Shown one piece after another: positions 53,416-62,003 of a stretch of 64,000 nucleotides of DNA (its first letter is position 1; every line of letters begins with the position of its first letter). The notes beneath the pieces were generated by a model. The model ran no database searches and was not told the DNA's origin. It saw only the letters and a program-made list of their open reading frames with translations. A program made the translations under genes and the position numbers. The DNA is from Planococcus donghaensis MPA1U2 (GTDB lineage Bacteria > Bacillota > Bacilli > Bacillales_A > Planococcaceae): positions 62,001-126,000 of the forward strand of contig NZ_AEPB01000057.1 in the NCBI RefSeq assembly GCF_000189395.1. Direction: 5' to 3'.

Positions 53416-54012
53416 ATGATTAAAAAGAAATTTTTGCTACTTACAATGTCAGCTTTAACGGCAATCACATTAGCTGCTTGCAGTGATACAGAAGAAAAAG
53501 AAGATATGAACCCAGCAGACCCAGATACGCACGTGCAAACAAATGACGAAAAAGATGACGATGCGGGGCACGGCGATATGGATCATTCTAGTTCTGGTGA
53601 AGTGCCAAAAGGCTTAGCAGAAGCAGATAGTCCAACATTTGAAGTTGGTAGCCAAGCGACGATCACTGCTGATCATATGCCAGGAATGAACGGTGCTAAA
53701 GCGACAATCGTTGGCGCCTATGATACAACCGTGTATGCATTGAGCTTTATACCAACTACAGGCGGCGACCCTGTCGAAAATCACAAATGGGTTATCCACG
53801 AAGAATTAGAAGATGCAGGTGACATGCCCCTTGCAGCTGGCGATGAAGCGGTAATTGCCGCAGATCATATGGAAGGCATGGACGGAGCGACTGCAACAAT
53901 CGACACTGCTGAAGAAACAACCGTTTACATGGTCGACTTTACCACTACCGATAGTGGTGACGAAGTAGTTAATCATAAATGGATAACTGAAAGCGAGTTA
54001 TCTGCTGAATAA
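53416..54012 (+). CDS. ydhK: YdhK family lipoprotein (DUF1541)
   Basis: 198 residues: signal peptide with lipobox LAAC, a His/Asp/Met-rich linker (GHGDMDHSSSGE), then two tandem DUF1541 domains, each with an ADHMxGMxGAxATI core and a VNHKW or ENHKW end. The Met/His pattern suggests surface copper or heavy-metal binding, in line with the Csp gene nearby; this is inference. It is divergent from the F510_1955-like gene. Its last about 30 bp and terminator were copied, inverted, to about 60.6 kb. Confidence 0.88.
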   Translation: MIKKKFLLLTMSALTAITLAACSDTEEKEDMNPADPDTHVQTNDEKDDDAGHGDMDHSSSGEVPKGLAEADSPTFEVGSQATITADHMPGMNGAKATIVGAYDTTVYALSFIPTTGGDPVENHKWVIHEELEDAGDMPLAAGDEAVIAADHMEGMDGATATIDTAEETTVYMVDFTTTDSGDEVVNHKWITESELSAE

Positions 54013-54018
54013 ATGATG

Positions 54019-54054
54019 AAATCCTCTGCGCTTTTTTGTGCAGGGGATTTTTTT
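54019..54054 (+). terminator. terminator T1 of ydhK
   Basis: AATCC-CTGC pairs with GCAG-GGATT around a T-rich loop, then a T run. A diverged copy lies at 60579-60608. Confidence 0.8.
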
Positions 54055-54059
54055 GTGCT

Positions 54060-54366
54060 TTGTTGGGAGAATTATGCGCGGTTCTGGGGAAATACGCACG
54101 GGTGGGCGGTGCTTATGCTCGGTCCCGGGAAAATACGCGCGCTCCGCGAAACTTATGCGTGGTCCTGACGAAATACGCGCGCGCGATGAGCTTACGCACG
54201 CTCCGACGAAAATACGCACGGGTGGGCGGTGCTTATGCGCGGTCCCGGCGAAATACGCGCGCGCGGGGAGCTTACGCACGCTCCGACGAAAATACGCGCG
54301 GGTGAGCGGTGCTTATGCGCGGGCCTGGAAAAATACGCGCGCTCCAGCAAAATTACGCGCGCCCCC
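54060..54366. repeat. family C array, copy C1
   Basis: GC-rich units with alternating TATGCGC and TACGCGC cores at spacings of 19-21 bp (mostly 20), about 14 units. Larger blocks recur at 80 and 120 bp. Frames through it give spurious YARxxxNTR repeats. It lies between convergent ydhK and the SIS gene, flanked by terminators T1 and T2. Confidence 0.85.
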
Positions 54367-54401
54367 CCAAAAACCCGCAAAACCCAACACCCCAATTACA
54401 C

Positions 54402-54431
54402 AAAAAAGCACGGCAGAAAAATCTGCCGTGC
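54402..54431 (-). terminator. terminator T2 of the nag operon
   Basis: GCACGGCAGA pairs with TCTGCCGTGC around four A residues; minus-strand T6. The same hairpin recurs at 60307-60336. Confidence 0.88.
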
Positions 54432-54446
54432 GCTAAAACCTAACCT

Positions 54447-55184
54447 TTACGACAGCAACGAAATTCGCTCACTGTACGTGTCGATTAAGTTTTGATTGTG
54501 TTCGTCGGAGCCATCGATATTGCCACTCAAAAACACCGGTGGCGCACATCCAGCATCCGCCATTTCCTGAATCGCTTGTGCGAAAATGGCGTTCAAAATT
54601 GTGGCGCCAATAACCGTTGAGGTAGGACCGAATCGAACGTCCACGCCTTCGTATGATAAGACTGCGTCACCTGCAACAGAATGATTGTCGATTACCAAAT
54701 CTACTGCATTGAATAGATGTTTACCACTACTGTGTCGCGAAGTTTGACTGCCAGAATACGAAAGCGAGGTAATGCCAATCACATATGCGCCTTTTTCATG
54801 CGCCGCTAGAGCTACGTCTACCGGCACTGGATTGCGGCCAGATGTTGAAATAACAAACACCACATCGTCTTTTCGAAAATCCTGGTCTTTCAAGAAACTC
54901 GCTGCATAGTCATTTTGACGCTCGAGCTGAGATGATTGGACAGCTCCTTCGTGTAACATTAACGGTTCCACAAAAATCGGCTTGATCGGCACCAAGCCAC
55001 CAGCACGGTAAAATACTTCTTCCGTTAAAATATGCGAGTGCCCACAACCAAATAATTGGATAATGCCACCCGATTGGATAGCAGTTGCAACTTTTTTAGC
55101 AGCCGACAGCATCGCTTCGGTTTCATTATTTTCGACAAGCGCTAGACGTTCATGTGCTTGCTGGAAATAGCTTTTTAACATCAT
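54447..55184 (-). CDS. SIS-domain sugar isomerase-like protein (UPF0309)
   Basis: 245 residues with one SIS fold: GGIIQLFGCGHSHILTEEVFYRAGG near 38 and FVISTSGRNPVPVDVALAA near 105 form the phosphosugar-binding loops. The family (UPF0309) is found with amino-sugar genes and may act as an isomerase or etherase on a phosphorylated amino sugar; the reaction is unproven. It is the last gene of the nag operon. With NamZ and NagZ nearby, a MurNAc-related step is worth considering. Confidence 0.82.
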   Translation of the reverse strand: MMLKSYFQQAHERLALVENNETEAMLSAAKKVATAIQSGGIIQLFGCGHSHILTEEVFYRAGGLVPIKPIFVEPLMLHEGAVQSSQLERQNDYAASFLKDQDFRKDDVVFVISTSGRNPVPVDVALAAHEKGAYVIGITSLSYSGSQTSRHSSGKHLFNAVDLVIDNHSVAGDAVLSYEGVDVRFGPTSTVIGATILNAIFAQAIQEMADAGCAPPVFLSGNIDGSDEHNQNLIDTYSERISLLS

Positions 55185-55210
55185 GACTCAACTCCACATC
55201 AGATAGGTTC

Positions 55211-55480
55211 TTATGCTTCCCCAAGTCCTTCAGCAATAATTAGTTCGTCTACTTTCGCCATCAATGATTCTTCATCGCTGCCGTCAGCTGTAATTTTAAC
55301 TGTGTTGCCTTTTGAAACGCCAAGTGACATGACGCCCATAATTGATTTTAAGTTTACTTCTTTTTCTTTATAAAGCATTTTTACTTCAGCCGCAAATGGT
55401 GATACTGCGCCTACTAATTTTGATGCCGGACGTGCGTGAAGCCCTTCGTCGCTTGTAATTGTATAACTTTTTTCAATCAT
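55211..55480 (-). CDS. HPr phosphocarrier protein
   Basis: 89 residues with the active-site His in GLHARPA (near residue 15) and the regulatory Ser in LKSIMGVMSLG (near 46), so it should be phosphorylated by enzyme I and by HPr kinase. The usual ptsH sits beside ptsI; here HPr lies between nagR and the SIS gene with no ptsI. It may be the sole HPr, or a second copy dedicated to GlcNAc uptake. The ATG at 55480 is 8 nt from AAAGGAG. Confidence 0.88.
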   Translation of the reverse strand: MIEKSYTITSDEGLHARPASKLVGAVSPFAAEVKMLYKEKEVNLKSIMGVMSLGVSKGNTVKITADGSDEESLMAKVDELIIAEGLGEA

Positions 55481-55499
55481 GTCCATTTCTCCTTTTTGA

Positions 55500-56231
55500 T
55501 TAACGTTTGATTTCGGTGGTGAATTTATAGCGATCTGCTCGGTACGTACTGCGCACCAATTCAAATGGCACATCGCCATCTAAATAGCTGATACGTTCAA
55601 TCATTAAGATAGCGGCTGGCACATCAATTTGTAACAGTTCGGCATCATCTTTTTTGACCATTCCGGCTTCCATCCGCTGGGTGGCATGACTGATTTTCAG
55701 CTGCTGATTGTTTTCTATCATCGCATATAGCGATCCTTGTAGCAAATCCCGGTGTAAGCCTGGAAAGCGTTCGACCGGCAAATAGGTCCGTTCGATGGCC
55801 ATGGTCTTGTCATCGGCAAATCGGATCCGTTCGATAAAGTAAACTTTTTCACCATCTGCCAACTGCAAATCGGCTGCAACGTCAGCTTCAGGTTCTAAAA
55901 TTTCAAAGCCGATGATTTTATTGCTCGGGGTCATACCGCGAGCTAGCATGTCTTCTGTGAAACTCGTCAAGCCGTTCAACGGCTGCTCTACTTTAGGAGA
56001 TGCCACAAATGTGCCCCGGCCTTTTTCTCGATACAGCAAACCTTCATTAACTAAGTTTGTAACCGATTGGCGCACCGTCATCCGGCTGACGCCAAAATAC
56101 TCGGTCAACTCCCGCTCTGATGGAATCGCCGTCCCTACTAAAAAATCTCCTTGCTGAATTTGCTGTTTCAACTGTTCTTCTATTTGAATGTAAATCGGAA
56201 TTGGCGATTGTTTGTCCAGCACTGTGATCAC
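55500..56231 (-). CDS. nagR: GntR/UbiC-UTRA regulator NagR
   Basis: 243 residues: GntR winged helix (about 8-75; GTAIPSERELTEYFGVSRMTVRQSV) and a UTRA effector domain (about 95-240). B. subtilis NagR (YvoA) binds GlcN-6-P and represses nag genes at dre sites; a matching site lies upstream of nagP at 60155-60178. Its start overlaps nagB by 4 bp. Confidence 0.92.
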   Translation of the reverse strand: MITVLDKQSPIPIYIQIEEQLKQQIQQGDFLVGTAIPSERELTEYFGVSRMTVRQSVTNLVNEGLLYREKGRGTFVASPKVEQPLNGLTSFTEDMLARGMTPSNKIIGFEILEPEADVAADLQLADGEKVYFIERIRFADDKTMAIERTYLPVERFPGLHRDLLQGSLYAMIENNQQLKISHATQRMEAGMVKKDDAELLQIDVPAAILMIERISYLDGDVPFELVRSTYRADRYKFTTEIKR

Positions 56232-56968
56232 TCCTCGTTTGCCGCTACCAAGCTATATGCTTCCTTATCCACAATTAGTGTAACATGATTGTGTTTCCAT
56301 AAAAACGACGCTGGAAACTGTTCACTAATCCGTCCTGCCAACAACCGCTTGACTGCTTGCGCTTTGTTTTTCCCAGAAACCAAAACGAGAATTTGTTTGC
56401 TTTTTAAAATCGACTCAATCCCCATCGTAATTGCATGGGTCGGCACTTCATCGCGGTCACTGAAAAAACGGGCATTGCTGTTTCGTGTCGAGGGATCAAG
56501 CGATACGCAATGCGTCAAACTTTTTTCTGGGGTACCCGGTTCATTAAAGCCGATATGTCCGTTCATTCCCATGCCGAGAATTTGCAAATCAGGTGGTCCA
56601 ATTTCATGAATCAACGCTTCGTAACGTGCGCATTCTGCTTCAACTGACTTTGCTTTTCCATCCGGAATATGCGTGTTTTCTAACTTTATATCAATATGAC
56701 CAAACAGTTTTTTATTCATAAAATAACGGTAGCTGTTTGGATGAGTTCCTGCTAACCCTCTGTATTCGTCCAAGTTTACGGTATGAACGTTCTGATACGA
56801 AATCCCACGTTCTTTGACGCCTTGAATAAGGTTTTCATAAAGACCAAGCGGTGTCGAACCCGTTGCAAGCCCGAGCACCGAATGATCATTTTCTAAAATT
56901 TGTTGTTCTACTAACTCTGCCGCCTTGCTGCTCATCTCTTCGTAGTTTTCGACACGTATTAGTTTCAT
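56228..56968 (-). CDS. nagB: glucosamine-6-phosphate deaminase
   Basis: 246 residues with the NagB signatures LGLATGSTPLGLYENLI, VHTVNLDEYRGL and GMGMNGHIGFNEPG. It converts GlcN-6-P to fructose-6-phosphate and ammonia. It overlaps nagA by 4 bp and nagR by 4 bp, giving coupled translation. Confidence 0.95.
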   Translation of the reverse strand: MKLIRVENYEEMSSKAAELVEQQILENDHSVLGLATGSTPLGLYENLIQGVKERGISYQNVHTVNLDEYRGLAGTHPNSYRYFMNKKLFGHIDIKLENTHIPDGKAKSVEAECARYEALIHEIGPPDLQILGMGMNGHIGFNEPGTPEKSLTHCVSLDPSTRNSNARFFSDRDEVPTHAITMGIESILKSKQILVLVSGKNKAQAVKRLLAGRISEQFPASFLWKHNHVTLIVDKEAYSLVAANEE

Positions 56969-58134
56969 ACTCGATTCTCCTTCTTATAAGCAATCGTTCC
57001 TCTGCAAATCGTCAGTTGAACAGTAAAGCTGTCATCGACAATCGCTATATCTGCGTCCATACCAGCTTGTAGCTTGCCTTTGTTTGAAAGCCCGAGTGCC
57101 GCCGCTGCGTTAGCAGAAGTCATCGCCACTAGCTCATTCAAACCGCAACGCGTAATCGACTGGACATTTTGAACCGCTTTTTCCATCGTTAAAATACTGC
57201 CCGCCAATGTGCCATCAGCAAGTCGCGCATCTTTTTCAGTTACCTGCACATCTTGACCGCCCAAATCATAAACGCCTGCAGACAACCCTTTCGCACGCAT
57301 CGCATCTGTAATAAGGATTAAGCGTTCTGCTCCTTTTTGACGAAAAGCCAGTTCAACAGCAGACGGATGACTGTGAATAAAATCGGCAATCACTTCTACT
57401 GACAAATCGTCTTCTAACAATGCCGCACCGACTACGCCAGGATTGCGGTGGTGAAGCGGACTCATTTGGTTGTAAAGATGCGTCACATGTTTTGCTCCGC
57501 TGCGTACAGCTTTTTGCACTTCTTCAAAGGTAGCGTTTGAATGTCCAATCGAAATCGTTACTCCCTCATCTGCTAAACTTTTGATGAACGTTGAGTCATC
57601 TGCTGTCTCTGGAGCCATGGTCACCACACGAATTTGATCGCCGCTTAGCTTTTGCCATTTATTAAATAGCGGCAAAGACGGAGTCACAATGTGTTCAATC
57701 GGTTGTGCGCCTGCGCGTTTGTCGGAAATAAACGGACCTTCTAAGTGAACACCCAGCATTTCTGCCTGACCTTCTTGTGCGTCAAACGCTTGAATGTTTT
57801 TCAGCGCTGCTGAGATTGCCTCATCCGTTTGCGTCATCGTCGTCGCAAGAAAACTTGTCGTGCCTTCTTTTGGCAATGCAGCGGCCAAGCCGTTCAGTGC
57901 TTCAGGTGTACTGTCCATCACATCATGTCCAGCAGCTCCGTGAATATGGATATCAATAAAACCTGGCAACGCCGTCCACTTTTTACCGGTTGCATCGACA
58001 TAGCTATCTGCTTGTACCTCAAGCTTTTCAGCAACGCGTGTGATTTGTCCATCTTCTATTAAGATATCTCCTACAAAGCTTTCTTCGTTAGCATCCGCAA
58101 TGGTGATGCCTGAAATCAATAAACTATTCTTCAT
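56965..58134 (-). CDS. nagA: N-acetylglucosamine-6-phosphate deacetylase
   Basis: 389 residues of the amidohydrolase fold: metal site IDIHIHGAAGHD near 60, HLEGPFISDKRAGAQ near 130, GHSNATFEE near 195, HLYNQMSPLHHRNPG near 215, and catalytic Asp in LITDAMRAKG near 270. It removes acetate from GlcNAc-6-P. An in-frame GTG at 58143 overlaps the AAGGAG box; the ATG at 58134 is better placed. Confidence 0.94.
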   Translation of the reverse strand: MKNSLLISGITIADANEESFVGDILIEDGQITRVAEKLEVQADSYVDATGKKWTALPGFIDIHIHGAAGHDVMDSTPEALNGLAAALPKEGTTSFLATTMTQTDEAISAALKNIQAFDAQEGQAEMLGVHLEGPFISDKRAGAQPIEHIVTPSLPLFNKWQKLSGDQIRVVTMAPETADDSTFIKSLADEGVTISIGHSNATFEEVQKAVRSGAKHVTHLYNQMSPLHHRNPGVVGAALLEDDLSVEVIADFIHSHPSAVELAFRQKGAERLILITDAMRAKGLSAGVYDLGGQDVQVTEKDARLADGTLAGSILTMEKAVQNVQSITRCGLNELVAMTSANAAAALGLSNKGKLQAGMDADIAIVDDSFTVQLTICRGTIAYKKENRV

Positions 58135-58197
58135 TTGGACCACTCCTTGCGAAAAACCAGGAAGATCTCGGCGGATGTCCCTGGTTTTCAGCTTTAG

Positions 58198-60108
58198 TTA
58201 TTCGACTTTCAATATGGAAGCTGTTCCTTGTTCTTGGAAGCCGTCTTTTATCATCGTCACTTTTTGTTCCGTTAAGTTTGTAAAAATGACCGGTGTCGCA
58301 ATCGAAGGTGCATTTGCTTTTAAGAATTCCAGATCTAGTTTCAACAAAGCATCTCCGCGTTGCACGAATGTGTCTTGTTCTACTAATGTTTCAAAGCCTT
58401 GACCTTTTAATTTAACCGTGTCCAAACCAACATGGATTAACAGGTCGACTCCTGTATCTGTTTGAATACCAATGGCGTGCTTTGTTGGGAACACACTAAC
58501 AATACGACCGTCTACTGGTGAATAAAGAATGTTGCCAGTTGGCATAATCGCAAACCCTTGCCCCATCATGCCTGTTGCAAATACTTCATCCGGCACTTCA
58601 GACAATGGAATGATGTCCCCTTGAATTGGCATTTCAAAATCTTTCGCAGCAATCGCTTGTACTGCCGCTGCTTCGTTTGTTTTTTCTTCTTCTACCACTG
58701 ATAAATCACTAGGTGCAGGATTGCCATTCGCTAGACGTGGCTTCATCGCATCTGCTAAAAATTCTACTGCAGTTCCGATTACCACTTGAACATTTGTTTT
58801 ATTTATTTTCATAACGCCCATCGCACCATGGCGTTTTAATTCTTTTTCGTTTACACGGTCTGAATCTTTAACTGTCAAACGAAGACGCGTCGTGCAATAA
58901 TCGACTGCAACGATATTATCAACGCCGCCCAGTCCTTCAATTGTGTGGTATGCACGAACGTCCACTGCATTATTGCCTGTTCCTGCATTTTCTGCGCCAT
59001 CTTCGTCTTCTTCTTCACGACCTGGTGTTTTCAAGTCCAGTTTGATAATCAAGAAGTAGAAGATCACAAAGTAAATGATTCCTATACCCAGTCCAACGAC
59101 TAGAAGCAATAACGGATTTGTTGCGAGACCATAATTGAGCACATAGTCAATCGCTCCGGCAGAAAAACCGAAACCGTGATGAATATCTAATGCATAAGAA
59201 ACCATCATTGACACACCCGTGAGTAGAGCATGAATCACATATAATAGAGGAGACAAGAACATGAACGTGAATTCAATTGGTTCTGTGATCCCTGTTAAAA
59301 ATGAAGTAAATCCGATACTGAACAGCATCCCGCCAACAACTGCTTTACGTTCTTTTTTAGCAGCCGCATACATCGCAAGACATGCTGCTGGTAAACCGAA
59401 CATCATAATTGGGAAGAATCCAGATAAAAATGGTCCTGCTGTTGGATCGCCTTTTAGGAAACGGTTAATTTCCCCGCGCACCACTTCTCCAGAGGCATCC
59501 GTGAATGTTCCAAAATCAAACCATACAACTGTGTTGATTACATGGTGTAATCCTGTTGGAATCAACAAACGGTTTAAGAACCCGTAAGCTCCTACGCCGA
59601 ACATCCCGGCATTTAAAATCCATTCTCCCGCACTATCAAGACCTTCTTGAATTGGTGGCCATGCGTACCCAAGAACACCCGCTAAAATCGTCATCGTCGC
59701 TGCGGTAACGATCGGCACAAATCGTCTCCCCCCGAAGAACGCGAGCCATTGCGGGAATTTCACATTGTAGAATTTATTGTACAAAAGACCGCCGACGATA
59801 CCGGATATAATCCCGGCGAAAACCCCCATATTAATCGTATCGTTAATCGTGACGATGGCTGAAGTTAAAACAAGATAAGCGACAGCACCTGCCAAAGCTG
59901 CTCCACCGTTCCCATCATGAGCGAGACCCATGGCAATACCGATTGCAAAAATAATTGCCAAGTTATCGATAATTCCGGCACCGGCAGCTGACATAAACGG
60001 AATGCCAAGCATGTCGTCTTGTCCAAAACGTAGCAATAACGCTGCGGCTGGCAATGTAGCGATCGGGAACATTAACGATTTCCCTATTTTTTGTAGAAAA
60101 CTGAACAT
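58198..60108 (-). CDS. nagP: PTS N-acetylglucosamine transporter EIICBA
   Basis: 636 residues with fused domains: EIIC membrane domain (about 1-360), EIIB (about 390-470) with phosphocysteine in VDYCTTRLRL, and EIIA (about 500-630) with phosphohistidine in LLIHVGLDTV. It imports GlcNAc as GlcNAc-6-P. In B. subtilis NagP the A domain is absent, so this is a complete, self-contained version closer to NagE. It opens the operon; a dre operator overlaps its promoter. Confidence 0.92.
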   Translation of the reverse strand: MFSFLQKIGKSLMFPIATLPAAALLLRFGQDDMLGIPFMSAAGAGIIDNLAIIFAIGIAMGLAHDGNGGAALAGAVAYLVLTSAIVTINDTINMGVFAGIISGIVGGLLYNKFYNVKFPQWLAFFGGRRFVPIVTAATMTILAGVLGYAWPPIQEGLDSAGEWILNAGMFGVGAYGFLNRLLIPTGLHHVINTVVWFDFGTFTDASGEVVRGEINRFLKGDPTAGPFLSGFFPIMMFGLPAACLAMYAAAKKERKAVVGGMLFSIGFTSFLTGITEPIEFTFMFLSPLLYVIHALLTGVSMMVSYALDIHHGFGFSAGAIDYVLNYGLATNPLLLLVVGLGIGIIYFVIFYFLIIKLDLKTPGREEEDEDGAENAGTGNNAVDVRAYHTIEGLGGVDNIVAVDYCTTRLRLTVKDSDRVNEKELKRHGAMGVMKINKTNVQVVIGTAVEFLADAMKPRLANGNPAPSDLSVVEEEKTNEAAAVQAIAAKDFEMPIQGDIIPLSEVPDEVFATGMMGQGFAIMPTGNILYSPVDGRIVSVFPTKHAIGIQTDTGVDLLIHVGLDTVKLKGQGFETLVEQDTFVQRGDALLKLDLEFLKANAPSIATPVIFTNLTEQKVTMIKDGFQEQGTASILKVE

Positions 60109-60142
60109 AAATTTCCACCCCTTTTATATATTCTTAATTTTC

Positions 60143-60178
60143 ACTATAAACACAATCGGTATAGTTGTCTATACCAAT
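60143..60178 (-). promoter_or_regulatory. nag operon promoter with NagR operator (dre)
   Basis: Minus-strand -35 TAGACA (60171-60166) and -10 TATAGT (60148-60143) with a 17-bp spacer. The palindrome ATCGGTATAG-N4-CTATACCAAT (60155-60178) covers the -35 box, so NagR would block polymerase. Confidence 0.85.
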
Positions 60179-60306
60179 TTAAGAATTTCTTAAAATAAAG
60201 TAAGCGTTTTCTTCTAACTATCAATAAACTCTAGTGTCTACGCCCTTTTTTACTTATCTACACGTACAGCGCGCTAATTTGTATGACTTGAAGGTTGGCT
60301 TTGAGC

Positions 60307-60336
60307 GCACGGCAGGTTTTTCTGCCGTGCTTTTTT
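60307..60336 (+). terminator. orphan copy of terminator T2
   Basis: GCACGGCAG pairs with CTGCCGTGC, T6 tail on the plus strand. No plus-strand gene precedes it; it is part of the inverted cassette copy. Confidence 0.75.
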
Positions 60337-60365
60337 GTGTAATTGGGGTTGGGGTTTTTGCGTAG

Positions 60366-60570
60366 AATTTGCGGGGCGCGCATAAGCTTCGCTCAACGCG
60401 CGTATTTTCCAAGGACCGCGCATAACCTCTTTCGCACCGTGCGTATTCTTGTTGGAACGTGCATAAGCCCCGAGGTCGCGCGTATTTCTGCTGGACCGCG
60501 CATAAGTTTCGCGGAACGCGCGTATTTCTGCTGGACCGCGCATATTCTCACCGGAACGCGCATATCAAAC
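60366..60570. repeat. family C array, copy C2 (inverted)
   Basis: About ten units with GCGCGCATAA and GCGCGTATTT cores at about 20-bp spacing, the reverse orientation of C1. It shares flanking sequences with C1 on both sides. With T2 and T1 copies it fills the 60179-60731 gap. Confidence 0.82.
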
Positions 60571-60578
60571 TGCTACTT

Positions 60579-60608
60579 AAAATCCCCAAGAAAAATTCAG
60601 GGGATTTC
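60579..60608 (-). terminator. diverged copy of terminator T1
   Basis: AAATCCCC pairs with GGGGATTT around a 12-nt loop; it corresponds to T1 after ydhK with a changed loop. Confidence 0.65.
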
Positions 60609-60643
60609 ATCATTTTTTCAGCCAATAACTCGCTTTCAGTTAT
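60609..60643 (-). pseudogene. remnant of the ydhK 3' end
   Basis: On the minus strand, ATAACTGAAAGCGAGTTAT and the following about 15 bases match the last codons and the stop region of ydhK (53983 onward), with a few changes that remove the stop codon. Too short to code; it marks the edge of the duplicated cassette. Confidence 0.65.
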
Positions 60644-60671
60644 TCCTTGTCGACGAACTAATCGTCGAATA

Positions 60672-60727
60672 GCAAAAAAGAAGCAGAACGCTGAAGGACA
60701 TCTACTCTCCTTTGCGCTGCTTCTTCA
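60672..60727 (-). terminator. terminator of namZ
   Basis: AAGAAGCAG and ACGC pair with GCGC and TGCTTCTT; minus-strand T run. Confidence 0.75.
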
Positions 60728-60731
60728 ATGT

Positions 60732-61985
60732 TTAATACAATAAGTAATTTCTTCTAACTTTTTTAAACTCTTTTAACTCTCCTTGCCAACGCTCTTTCAT
60801 TTCTTCTACGGTCATTCCTTCTTTTATCCCGTTACTGATCCATTCATTCCCTATCAAATTATTGAAGAATGAAGTTAATTGTAGTTGATCTGGATACAGA
60901 TCATAAATAGTTTTGACTATGTGCAATCCTGTCTCTATTGGAAGATAAGCTTCTCGATCGGTGACATGAACTTGAACACCATGCGATAACTTTCCAACAT
61001 GTTTAGAAAACGCCGGCGTAAAAGAAGTTGCGCGGAAACTAACTCCTGGTAGTTGCAACGCATTTAGTTCTTGTGCAAGTTCCGTACTATTAATGAAAGG
61101 TGCGCCTATATATTCGAAAGGCTTTGTGGTGCCACGTCCTTCTGAGGCATTTGTTCCTTCGATCAATGCCGTTCCTGGATACACCAAAGCGGTATCGAGT
61201 GTCGGCATATTAGGTGACGGTGGTACGAACTCCAGACCCGTCTCGTCATAATAAGATTGTCGTTGCCATCCTTCCATTTTTACAACTGTTAAGTCTACGC
61301 CAATTTCAATTTCTTCATTAAAAAATTCTGCAAGTTCTCCAACGGTCATTCCGTGACGAAGAGGGATGGCGTATTGACCAACAAACGAAGCATACGCTAG
61401 GTCTAACACTGGCCCTTCTACTTTTGTGCCGCCAAGCGGGTTCGGTCGATCTAGTACGATAAATGGAATGCCTTGCTCTTGTGCTGCTTCCATCGCTAAA
61501 GCCATAGTATAAATATACGTATAGAATCGCGCTCCCACATCTTGAATATCAAAGATTAACACTTCTATGCCTTCGAGCATTTCAGGCGATGGCTTACGCG
61601 TTTTTCCATAAAGACTATAGACAGGTAACCCGGTTACTTCATCAATATAATAATCAACGTACTGCCCTGCCTGCGCATCTCCTCGTACACCGTGCTCTGG
61701 TCCATATAATGCAGTCAAATTAATTTCCGGATCGTTGTTTAACAAATCGACAATGCTGTTTAGTTCCTGATCAACACCTGTAGGATTGGTAATTAACCCG
61801 ACATTTTTTCCAATTATCAATTCTTTTTGTTCTTCTAGTAATACTTCGACGCCAAGTTTGATATCTTTATGAGCTTTCCGATTGTCTTTTGATTTCCCAT
61901 TGCCATTGTCATGGTCCGCAAACGCAATGGATAAAGAAGTTAGTACTAATAAAATCGTTGTCAATAATGCTATCCCTTTTTTCAT
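60732..61985 (-). CDS. namZ: exo-beta-N-acetylmuramidase NamZ (DUF1343)
   Basis: 417 residues: signal peptide (about 1-23, ending SIAFADH), then a DUF1343 domain with NVGLITNPTGVD near 60, GPEHGVRGDAQAG near 95, FDIQDVGARFYTYIYT near 145 and LDRPNPLGG near 178. NamZ releases MurNAc from the non-reducing end of peptidoglycan fragments outside the cell (B. subtilis YbbC). It lies directly after the NagZ-like gene in the same operon; together they break the glycan into MurNAc and GlcNAc. Not a lipoprotein: no lipobox is seen. Confidence 0.93.
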   Translation of the reverse strand: MKKGIALLTTILLVLTSLSIAFADHDNGNGKSKDNRKAHKDIKLGVEVLLEEQKELIIGKNVGLITNPTGVDQELNSIVDLLNNDPEINLTALYGPEHGVRGDAQAGQYVDYYIDEVTGLPVYSLYGKTRKPSPEMLEGIEVLIFDIQDVGARFYTYIYTMALAMEAAQEQGIPFIVLDRPNPLGGTKVEGPVLDLAYASFVGQYAIPLRHGMTVGELAEFFNEEIEIGVDLTVVKMEGWQRQSYYDETGLEFVPPSPNMPTLDTALVYPGTALIEGTNASEGRGTTKPFEYIGAPFINSTELAQELNALQLPGVSFRATSFTPAFSKHVGKLSHGVQVHVTDREAYLPIETGLHIVKTIYDLYPDQLQLTSFFNNLIGNEWISNGIKEGMTVEEMKERWQGELKEFKKVRRNYLLY

Positions 61986-62003
61986 TACTTTTCCTCCTTA
62001 TGA

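Noticed and set aside
54036-54495. Arg/Tyr/Ala-rich repeat proteins in several frames
   Set aside because: All frames read through family C array units and terminators; open in both directions only because of GC-rich repeats.
60274-60672. Repeat-protein ORFs on both strands
   Set aside because: Same reason: family C array copy C2, no start signals.
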